Below, in pieces: positions 57,658-64,000 of a stretch of DNA of 64,000 bases. Position numbers and translations under genes: made by a program. How positions within the stretch are numbered: the stretch's first letter is position 1; each line of letters opens with the position of its first letter. The notes below the pieces were generated by a model. It was given only the letters and a program-made list of their open reading frames with translations. It made no database searches and had not been told where the DNA came from. The DNA is taken from contig JAGLCJ010000008.1 of NCBI GenBank assembly GCA_023146255.1, forward strand, positions 62,001 through 126,000. The letters are read 5' to 3'. This stretch comes from Alcanivoracaceae bacterium (lineage in GTDB: Bacteria; Pseudomonadota; Gammaproteobacteria; Pseudomonadales; Alcanivoracaceae).

Positions 57658-60249
57658 ATGTCACCGCACCGCCTGTTTGGTCTGTACCAGCGTATTGTCC
57701 TCAATCGCCCTAAGCTTTGGCTGGTGGTGTTACTTGCCGTCAGCCTGGTCGCGGCCTGGCAGGTGCGTCACTTCCGCCTCGATGCCTCGGCGGATTCCCT
57801 GGTACTGGAGCACGACAAGGCACTGGAGTTTTACCGGGAAGTTTCAAAGCGCTATGGCGGCAGTGATTTCCTGATCGTGACCTATACTCCGAAAGATCGA
57901 CCGCTGTTTGACCCGGCCACGCTGGAACATCTGGAAAAACTGCATGGCGCGCTGTCGTCCGTAGAGCAAGTACAGACTGTCACCTCAATGCTGGATGTGC
58001 CCCTGCTGTTCAGCCCGCAGGTCAAGTTTGCCGATCTCGCCAGCAACTATCGCACCCTGCGCGATGACGGCGTCGATCTGGCCCTGGCGGAAAAAGAGTT
58101 CGTCAGCGAGAACCCGGTGTACCGCGACATGCTGGTCAGTCGTGACGCCCGCACCACCGCCCTGCTGGTGAGCTTTGCCCGCGACGAGCATTACTACGAG
58201 CTGCTGTATCGCCGCAACGATCTCGACCTGCTCAATCAGCGCGGCGAACTTGACGAGGCCGGGCAACAGCAGCTGGCCGAGGTGCGCCGTGAGTTCAGTG
58301 ATTACAACAGCGCCCTGCAGGCCCGTAACGCGGCACACATTCGTGAGTTCCGGGCCATTCTCGACGCCCATCGCGACCAGGCCGACCTGTTCCTTGGCGG
58401 CGTGCCGATGATCGCCACCGACATGATCCGCTTTATTCGCAGCGACCTGAGCACCTTCGGTGTCGGTGTGGTGCTGTTTATCCTGATCAGCCTGCTGATC
58501 ATTTTCCGCCAGCCACGCTGGGCTGCCATCTCACTGGCCTGCTGTGGCGTCGCCACGCTCTGGCTCACCGGCCTGCTTGGCACACTGGACTGGAAGGTCA
58601 CGGTGATCAGCTCGAACTATGTTTCGCTACTGCTGATCATCACCATGTCGATCACTATCCATCTGATCGTCCGTTACCGCGAATTCCAGCAGGAAAATCC
58701 GGATGCCGAGCCACGCTGGCTGGCGCAGCAAACCACCCTGCACATGATGCGGCCGTCGATCTACATGATCCTGACCACCATGGTCGGCTTCGCCTCGCTG
58801 GTGATCAGCGATATTCGCCCGGTGATGGATTTCGGCTGGATGATGACCTTCGGCATCGGCATGGCGCTGGTGATTTGCTACCTGTTGATGCCGGCGGTGC
58901 TGATGATGTTGCCGGCCGGCAAGACCGATCACTCCCATGATTACACCCGGGCCATGACACTATGGTTGGCCAGTATTACCGAGCGGTTCCGCTTGCCGGT
59001 TCTGTTACTGGCGGCGGTTATCTTTGCCGCTGCGGCTGTCGGCGTCACCCGGCTCACCGTGGAAAACCGGTTTATTGATTACTTCAAGGACGACACCGAA
59101 ATCCATCAGGGCATGCTGCTGATCGACCAGAAACTCGGCGGCACGACACCGCTGGATATCGTGATTGACGCCCCCGAAGGCGTGACAGCGCCGACATTCT
59201 CGACCGATGAAGAGGATCCCTTCGCCGACCCGTTTGCCGGAGAGGAAAGCGATCCTTTTGCCGATCCGTTTGCCGATGCCGGCAGCGCCAGCGACGATCC
59301 CTTCGCCGATCCGTTCGCCGAACCGCAAACAGCTCAGGACAACGGCTTCGATCTGAGCAACAGTTACTGGTACACCCCTCAACGTCTGGCCCAGCTGGTG
59401 GAAATACAGGACTGGCTGTCGTCGCATCCGGAAACCGGCAAGGTGCTGTCGCTGGCAACGACCTACGAGGTGGCAGAAAAGCTGAACGGCGGACCGCTGA
59501 GCTATATGCAGCTGATGTTGCTGTCCAGCTTCATTCCTGCTGACCTGCGCAATCAGTTGATGAAGCCCTATCTTTCCCCGGAAGGTGATCAGCTGCGCAT
59601 TTCGATCCGGGTGATTGATTCGGACCCGAGCCTGCAGCGCAACGAACTGATCGAACGAATTCGTCATGGCCTGATCGAGAACTTTGACCTCAAGCCCGAG
59701 CAGGTCAAGATGACCGGCGCACTGGTGATGTACAACAACATGCTGCAGAGTCTGTTCGACTCGCAGATCAAGACGCTCGGCTTCGTGTTCCTTGCCATCT
59801 TCCTGATGCTGATTGCGTTGTTTCGCAAGCCCATGCTGGCTGCGATTGCGCTGGTGCCGAGCCTGATCAGTGCGGCCGGCGTGCTCGGCCTGATGGGCTG
59901 GATCGGCCTGCCGCTGGATCTGATGACCATTACCATCGCCGCTATCACCGTCGGTATCGCCGTGGATGATTCGATCCACTACATCCACCGGTTCAGCGAG
60001 GAACTGCCGCAGGATCAGGATTACGTTGCGGCGATGAAACGCAGCCATGGCTCAATCGGTCGGGCTATGTACTACACCTCGATCACCATCATTGCCGGCT
60101 TCTCGATTCTGACCCTGTCGAATTTCAATCCGACGGTGTACTTCGGTGTGCTGACCGGCGCGGCCATGGCCATGGCGCTGCTGTGCAACCTGACCGTCCT
60201 GCCCGCCCTGCTGACCACATTGAAGCCGAAACTGCCGGATCACTCGTAG
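57658..60249 (+). CDS. MMPL/RND-superfamily exporter with DPFADPFA repeats
   Basis: An 863-residue inner-membrane transporter of the MMPL/Patched-like RND group. TM1 lies near 18-36 and a first periplasmic domain follows. TM2-6 lie near 255-420 (SNYVSLLLIITMSITIHLIVRYREF, where the middle helix carries charged residues), then TM7 near 447-467. A second periplasmic domain and the last five helices follow, with GIAVDDSIHYIHRFSEE, the usual proton-relay region. The second domain contains three copies of DPFADPFA at 520-527, 532-539 and 547-554. A GGAG site precedes the ATG. Lipid or hydrophobic substrate likely. Confidence 0.85.
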   Translation: MSPHRLFGLYQRIVLNRPKLWLVVLLAVSLVAAWQVRHFRLDASADSLVLEHDKALEFYREVSKRYGGSDFLIVTYTPKDRPLFDPATLEHLEKLHGALSSVEQVQTVTSMLDVPLLFSPQVKFADLASNYRTLRDDGVDLALAEKEFVSENPVYRDMLVSRDARTTALLVSFARDEHYYELLYRRNDLDLLNQRGELDEAGQQQLAEVRREFSDYNSALQARNAAHIREFRAILDAHRDQADLFLGGVPMIATDMIRFIRSDLSTFGVGVVLFILISLLIIFRQPRWAAISLACCGVATLWLTGLLGTLDWKVTVISSNYVSLLLIITMSITIHLIVRYREFQQENPDAEPRWLAQQTTLHMMRPSIYMILTTMVGFASLVISDIRPVMDFGWMMTFGIGMALVICYLLMPAVLMMLPAGKTDHSHDYTRAMTLWLASITERFRLPVLLLAAVIFAAAAVGVTRLTVENRFIDYFKDDTEIHQGMLLIDQKLGGTTPLDIVIDAPEGVTAPTFSTDEEDPFADPFAGEESDPFADPFADAGSASDDPFADPFAEPQTAQDNGFDLSNSYWYTPQRLAQLVEIQDWLSSHPETGKVLSLATTYEVAEKLNGGPLSYMQLMLLSSFIPADLRNQLMKPYLSPEGDQLRISIRVIDSDPSLQRNELIERIRHGLIENFDLKPEQVKMTGALVMYNNMLQSLFDSQIKTLGFVFLAIFLMLIALFRKPMLAAIALVPSLISAAGVLGLMGWIGLPLDLMTITIAAITVGIAVDDSIHYIHRFSEELPQDQDYVAAMKRSHGSIGRAMYYTSITIIAGFSILTLSNFNPTVYFGVLTGAAMAMALLCNLTVLPALLTTLKPKLPDHS

Positions 60250-61154
60250 GGCGGCTGATCCTGCACTGGCACGGTGGGCGCCACCTTGACCGGGTCCTGA
60301 TGGATCAGCACGTCGGCATCAGGAAAGTATTCGTGAATGCGCTTTTCGATACTGTCGACCAGCGCATGGGCGTCACGCAGGGTCAGGTTCTCATCCATGT
60401 CGACATGCATCTGGATAAAACAGGTGCGCCCGGACTCACGAGTGCGTAACTGGTGAAAGCCCAGCGCCAACGGATGTTCGGCAACAATGTTGGCAATGAT
60501 ATGGCGGACATCAGCGGACATTTCCCGGTCCAGCAGCAGCTGCACCGACTGACTGCCCACCTGCCAGGCGGCGCGCAGGACGTAGAGCCCGATCAGGAAA
60601 CCGGCCAGACCATCAAGCCATAACCAGCCATAGGCTGTCCCCAACAGCGCCAGCAGGATGCCGCCATTCATGGCGACGTCGGAAAGATAATGCAGGGAGT
60701 CCGCTTCCACCGCGGTCGAGCCGGTGCGTTTGACGGTGTAGTACTGCAATCGCAACAGCAGCAGGGTAATGATGATCGAGGCAACCATTACACCAACGGC
60801 CAGCGTGGTGGCCTGCACCGGCTGCGGTGACAGTAACCGACCGACTGACTCATTCAACAGAAACATCGCTGACAGGGTAATCAGGACGGCCTGCCCCAGA
60901 CCCGCCAGCGCCTCAGCCTTGCCATGACCAAAACGGTGTTCGCTGTCAGCCGGTACCAGTGAGTAACGGATCGCCAGCAGGTTCACCATCGACGCAGCGG
61001 CATCCATCAGCGAGTCGACCAGCGATGCCAGCATCGCCACCGAGCCGGACAGGTACCAGGCCACCAGCTTGATGCTGATCAACAGCACCGCCGTCAGCAC
61101 CGAGGCGACCCCGGTCAGCAACATCAGTTGTGAATCGGATAATTTTTTCATCAA
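60240..61154 (-). CDS. cation diffusion facilitator (FieF/YiiP-like)
   Basis: A 304-residue divalent-metal/proton antiporter. It has six transmembrane helices in residues 10-200 and a cytoplasmic C-terminal domain. The metal site residues are in LVDSLMDAAASMVNLLAIRYSLVPADSEHRFGHGKAEALAGL (DxxxD on TM2) and ADSLHYLSDVAMNGGI (HxxxD on TM5), and HxxRTRESGRTCFIQMHVDMD is in the C-terminal domain. This combination is that of FieF, which exports zinc, iron or cadmium. It overlaps the nlpD start by 4 bp and the convergent exporter by 10 bp. It occupies the place where rpoS usually follows nlpD. Confidence 0.9.
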   Translation of the reverse strand: MMKKLSDSQLMLLTGVASVLTAVLLISIKLVAWYLSGSVAMLASLVDSLMDAAASMVNLLAIRYSLVPADSEHRFGHGKAEALAGLGQAVLITLSAMFLLNESVGRLLSPQPVQATTLAVGVMVASIIITLLLLRLQYYTVKRTGSTAVEADSLHYLSDVAMNGGILLALLGTAYGWLWLDGLAGFLIGLYVLRAAWQVGSQSVQLLLDREMSADVRHIIANIVAEHPLALGFHQLRTRESGRTCFIQMHVDMDENLTLRDAHALVDSIEKRIHEYFPDADVLIHQDPVKVAPTVPVQDQPPYE

Positions 61155-61915
61155 CGCTTGGGTAGCAGAGTTAACGGGTCCACCGGATTACCGTCGCGGC
61201 GGATTTCAAAGTGCAACTGGGTACGGAAAGTGCCGCTGTCACCCATGGTGGCGACCTGTTGGCCGGCGTTTACCTTGGCACCCTCGCTGACCAGCATACG
61301 CTCATTATGGGCGTAGGCGCTGAGCCAACGATCATCGTGCTTGATGATCAGCAGGTTGCCGTAACCGGTCAGGCCACTGCCCCGGTAAACCACCACACCC
61401 GCCGCAGACGCTCGTACCGGGTCACCACTGTTGCCACCAATCACGATGCCCTTGGATGATACCGAGCCGGCCACATAGCGGCTGATCAGATTGCCGCCGG
61501 CCGGCCATTGCCAGGCGATCACGCCGGCACTCGCTGCCGGTTTCGCCGGTGCCGGGGCTGGCGCAGGACGAGAGGCCGAGGGTGCCGGCGTTTTTGATCC
61601 GGTCTGCGGTGCGGGCGCAGGCCTTGAAACCGGCGCCGGGGGTTTGCTTGCCACGTTGGTGCCATCAAGACGGATCTGCTGGCCCGGATAGATGGTGTAA
61701 GGCGGACGAATATTGTTGGCCGCTGCCAGTTGCCGGAAATCCTTGCCATGGCGCCAGGCAATCGAATACAGGGTGTCGCCACGAGACACCACATGCACGG
61801 ACCGGCTACCCGCAGTACCAGTCGCGCCACCATAACGCTCGATCACCGGAGCATGGTGGCTGCCGGAGCATCCGGTCAGCCACCACAGCAGCGGTATCAG
61901 CAGCAGGAATTTCAA
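61151..61915 (-). CDS. nlpD: amidase activator lipoprotein NlpD
   Basis: NlpD activates the cell-division amidase AmiC from the periplasm. The 254-residue precursor has a lipobox (WWLTGC, Cys16), a LysM domain near 38-85 (VSRGDTLYSIAWRHGKDFRQLAAANNIRPPYTIYPGQQI), a Pro/Ala-rich linker (about 90-130), and a C-terminal LytM domain (KGIVIGGNSGDPVRASAAGVVVYRG to LHFEIRRDGNPVDPLTLLPKR). The LytM zinc ligands are lost: the HxxxD motif is SKGIV here, so it is a non-enzymatic activator. surE-pcm-popT-nlpD is the upstream order. Confidence 0.92.
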   Translation of the reverse strand: MKFLLLIPLLWWLTGCSGSHHAPVIERYGGATGTAGSRSVHVVSRGDTLYSIAWRHGKDFRQLAAANNIRPPYTIYPGQQIRLDGTNVASKPPAPVSRPAPAPQTGSKTPAPSASRPAPAPAPAKPAASAGVIAWQWPAGGNLISRYVAGSVSSKGIVIGGNSGDPVRASAAGVVVYRGSGLTGYGNLLIIKHDDRWLSAYAHNERMLVSEGAKVNAGQQVATMGDSGTFRTQLHFEIRRDGNPVDPLTLLPKR

Positions 61916-61963
61916 CGGGCTCTCCTCCGGTCGCCAACTGCCGACGACGTGGGTCCAATGGCG

Positions 61964-62857
61964 TCAGTTGCTGCGGCGATCTGCGCGAAACAACAGTGCT
62001 ACGACCAGCATCCCGGCAAAGAGTGCCAACAGTGCCGGTAGCAGCATGGCATCGCCACTCTGACTGGCGTACTCGGATGGCGACAACCATTGCTCACGGC
62101 CGCCCTGCTCCGGCGTCCAGCGCCACGGCCACAGCTTGACCAGCGAGCCGGCCATAAACCCGGCCAGCAGCGCCATAATCGGATCATGCCAATGCCGCAG
62201 CATCCAGCGCAGCAGATGCACAAACGACAGCAGGCCGATGGCGCAGCCACTGACAAAGGCACCGATACTGACCCAGTCGCCCTGCCGCAACGCGTCCAGC
62301 ACCGGCACATACATCCCAAGCAGCAGCAGAATAAAGCTGCCGGAAATACCGGGCAAAATCATCGCACAGATCGCCAGCGCTCCGGACAACAGGAACACCA
62401 GCGGATTCAGGCTGATATGGCCAAGCCCTGGTAACAAGGCGATCCCCCCGGCAGCGACGATGCCACAACCGAAAGCGATGTATTCGCGCAGCTTGTGCTC
62501 ATGCAGGGAACGCCACACCGGCATCACACTGGCAATAATCAGGCCACAGAAAAACGCCCACACCGGCACCGGATAGTGATCCAGCATCCAGCTCATCAGG
62601 CGAGCAAACAGAACAATACTGGCCACGATGCCGGCAAACAGGCTGAACAGGAAAGCGAAATTGCCGGCCTGCCAGAATGCCTTGAACCCGTCCCGTCGCC
62701 AGATGCCGAGCAGACGCGGGTGCAGGTTGGCAAGTGAGCTGATCAATTCTTCATAAATACCGGTGATCAACGCCAGCGTGCCGCCGGACACACCCGGCAC
62801 CACATCGGCGATGCCCATGGCCATGCCGCGCGCGAATACGCCGGGCAGTCGTTTCAT
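61964..62857 (-). CDS. popT: DUF368 undecaprenyl-phosphate translocase PopT
   Basis: A 297-residue polytopic membrane protein of the DUF368 family, proposed to flip undecaprenyl phosphate back to the cytoplasmic face. It has RGMAMGIADVVPGVSGGTLALITGIYEELI near residues 10-39 and the repeated LPGISGSFILLLLGMYVPVL near 167-186. About eight to ten helices are visible. The gene overlaps pcm by 4 bp and lies 48 bp upstream of nlpD. Confidence 0.88.
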   Translation of the reverse strand: MKRLPGVFARGMAMGIADVVPGVSGGTLALITGIYEELISSLANLHPRLLGIWRRDGFKAFWQAGNFAFLFSLFAGIVASIVLFARLMSWMLDHYPVPVWAFFCGLIIASVMPVWRSLHEHKLREYIAFGCGIVAAGGIALLPGLGHISLNPLVFLLSGALAICAMILPGISGSFILLLLGMYVPVLDALRQGDWVSIGAFVSGCAIGLLSFVHLLRWMLRHWHDPIMALLAGFMAGSLVKLWPWRWTPEQGGREQWLSPSEYASQSGDAMLLPALLALFAGMLVVALLFRADRRSN

Positions 62858-63525
62858 TTCAGGATTCCGCGCTGGAATGGCACAAAGCGAACCGCATCCA
62901 GCTGAGTGGTCTGGTATTCATCGCCGATACGATCCACCACTGTCAGCCACTGCTGATCGCGCTCGCCAACAGGCATCACCAGCCGGCCACCGTCGGCAAG
63001 CTGTTCAAGCAGTTCTTTCGGAATATCCGGACGACCGCAGGCGGCGAGAATGGCATCGAAAGGCGCTTCACTGGCCCAGCCATATCCACCATCAGCGTGT
63101 TTGAAATGGACCTTGCCAAAACCCAGCGCGGCGATGCGCTTGCGCGCCTGTTCCTGCAGCGGCTTGATGCGTTCCACCGAGTACACTTCTGCGCCGAGCG
63201 CCGCCAGCACTGCCGTCTGGTAACCACAACCGGTACCGATCTCGAGAATTTTCTTCGGCTCCGATTTTTCCACCAGCAGCTCGGTCATCCGCGCCACCAC
63301 CCAAGGCTGGGAAATGGTCTGACCATGACCGATCGGCAGGGCAGTATCGTCATAGGCCTGATGCGCCAGCGCCTCATCAATAAAGAAGTGACGCGGCGTG
63401 GAACGCATGATGTCGATGATGCCGACATCGGTGATGCCCGCTTCGCGCAGACGACTGACCAGACGCTCACGGGTGCGCGCCGAGGTCATGCCGATGCCGT
63501 TAATGTTGATATCGCTGTCAGTCAT
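62854..63525 (-). CDS. pcm: protein-L-isoaspartate O-methyltransferase
   Basis: Pcm methylates isoaspartyl residues in aged proteins to start their repair. The 223-residue product has MRSTPRHFFIDEALAHQAYDDTALPIGHGQTISQPWVVARMTELL near 38-83 and the SAM-binding ILEIGTGCGYQTAVLAAL near 92-109. The conserved DAILAACGRPDIPKELLEQLADGGRLVMPVG lies near 155-185. An internal ATG 36 bp downstream (MTSARTRERL) is equally like the family start. It follows surE with a 31-bp gap, the classical surE-pcm pair. Confidence 0.94.
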   Translation of the reverse strand: MTDSDININGIGMTSARTRERLVSRLREAGITDVGIIDIMRSTPRHFFIDEALAHQAYDDTALPIGHGQTISQPWVVARMTELLVEKSEPKKILEIGTGCGYQTAVLAALGAEVYSVERIKPLQEQARKRIAALGFGKVHFKHADGGYGWASEAPFDAILAACGRPDIPKELLEQLADGGRLVMPVGERDQQWLTVVDRIGDEYQTTQLDAVRFVPFQRGILK

Positions 63526-63556
63526 TCGTTGTCATTTTTGTCTGGAGGACGACAGG

Positions 63557-64000
63557 TCAGAACCCCTTCAGCCAGCCGTCCAGAGTGGTAAAGGTATCAT
63601 AGCGGGTCATGTCCGCGTGCAGCGGCGTCACCGATACATAGTTATTGGCGATGGCATGGAAGTCCGTGCCCTCCCCCGAATCCGCCGGATCGCCGGCAAC
63701 GCCGATCCAGAATGCCCGACGCCCGCGAGGATCCACCGTCGGCTGGACATCCGAGGCGCGAAGCCGATGACCGAGCCGGGTCAGGCGAAAGCCGCGAATT
63801 TTTTCCAGAGCAATGTTGGGGATATTCACATTCAGCACGGTCCGCTCCGGCAGCTCCAGCGTATGCAGCCGACTCAGCACCTGAAAGGCAATCTCCGCCG
63901 CATCCGCCCAGTAGTCCGGCTGCCAGCTGGTGACTGAAAACGCCACTGCGGTATTTTTCAGAAAGCGGCCTTCAACGGCGGCGGCAATGGTGCCGGAATA
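63557..64000 (-). CDS. surE: 5'/3'-nucleotidase SurE, C-terminal part (5' end outside window)
   Basis: The frame is open to the window edge on the minus strand; the first visible residues are YSGTIAAAVEGRFL, a conserved SurE segment. About 147 C-terminal residues of roughly 250 are present, including VLNVNIPNI, TRLGHRLRASDV and WIGVAGDPADSGEGTDFHAIANNYVSVTPLHADMT. SurE is a metal-dependent nucleotidase with exopolyphosphatase activity, linked to survival in stationary phase. It heads the surE-pcm-popT-nlpD unit. Confidence 0.94.
   Translation of the reverse strand, partial: YSGTIAAAVEGRFLKNTAVAFSVTSWQPDYWADAAEIAFQVLSRLHTLELPERTVLNVNIPNIALEKIRGFRLTRLGHRLRASDVQPTVDPRGRRAFWIGVAGDPADSGEGTDFHAIANNYVSVTPLHADMTRYDTFTTLDGWLKGF

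Noticed and set aside
59005..60048. 347-codon minus-strand frame opposite the MMPL exporter
   Set aside because: The plus-strand frame encodes a clear transporter; the opposite frame is His/Gln-rich with no domain, typical of a shadow frame.

Overview
This window is a G+C-rich stretch of chromosome from a gammaproteobacterium. Gene content and order resemble the Pseudomonadales/Oceanospirillales side of the class, an Alcanivorax-, Marinobacter- or Pseudomonas-like organism. The support is an algU-mucA-mucB-rseC-mucD cluster next to nadB, a lepA-lepB-rnc-era-recO-pdxJ-acpS block, cysM beside gacS and relA-rlmD, fabA-fabB, surE-pcm-nlpD, and a mmsR/mmsA/mmsB valine catabolic cluster. The placement is an inference; there is no rRNA or other marker here to fix the genus. 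I see no tRNA, rRNA, CRISPR array, prophage or intact insertion sequence.

Layout. 1-6.2 kb: the 3' end of plsB, then a tightly overlapping leftward operon yoaA-tsaB-thioesterase-uppP-rsmJ, then mobA. 6.3-8.4 kb: an AlgP/histone-H1-like protein, a 520-bp non-coding stretch, and adk. 8.4-12.4 kb: cytochrome c maturation genes ccmFGHI without ccmABCDE. 12.6-14.4 kb: fabA-fabB (unsaturated fatty acid synthesis). 14.4-17.8 kb: three outer-membrane beta-barrel genes, each with its own terminator. 18-24.3 kb: mazG, relA, rlmD, an exonuclease and cysM. 24.4-27.1 kb: the gacS/barA hybrid kinase. 27-33.4 kb: acpS, pdxJ, recO, era, rnc, a DUF4845 gene, lepB and lepA. 33.5-37.6 kb: the envelope-stress sigma factor, its anti-sigma regulators and a MucD-type protease. 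37.7-41 kb: nadB, ygfX, sdhE and ygfZ. 41-47.3 kb: valine degradation with a divergent AraC-type regulator. 47.2-51.9 kb: a diguanylate cyclase, an UndA-like TenA-fold oxidase, a polyphosphate:AMP phosphotransferase, a BLUF blue-light sensor and a small lipoprotein. 52-54.3 kb: cytochrome bd-type oxidase. 54.5-55.1 kb: an A+T-rich island with an orphan membrane protein. 55-60.2 kb: a methyltransferase, an AraC regulator, an SRPBCC protein and an MMPL/RND exporter. 60.2-64 kb: a cation diffusion facilitator, nlpD, popT (DUF368), pcm and the 3' part of surE.

The most unusual feature is a dispersed family of about 135-bp elements, found five times here in both orientations and always outside or at the edge of genes. 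Each has a conserved, folded core of 60-62 nt and conserved outer edges, but the 31-32-bp inverted arms between them differ from copy to copy while staying almost perfectly self-complementary. The core helices also show compensatory base changes. I call these variable-arm hairpin (VAH) elements here. A second, separate family of REP-like palindromes beginning TGTAGGAGC occurs four times, and in three cases it supplies the TAG stop codon of the adjacent gene.
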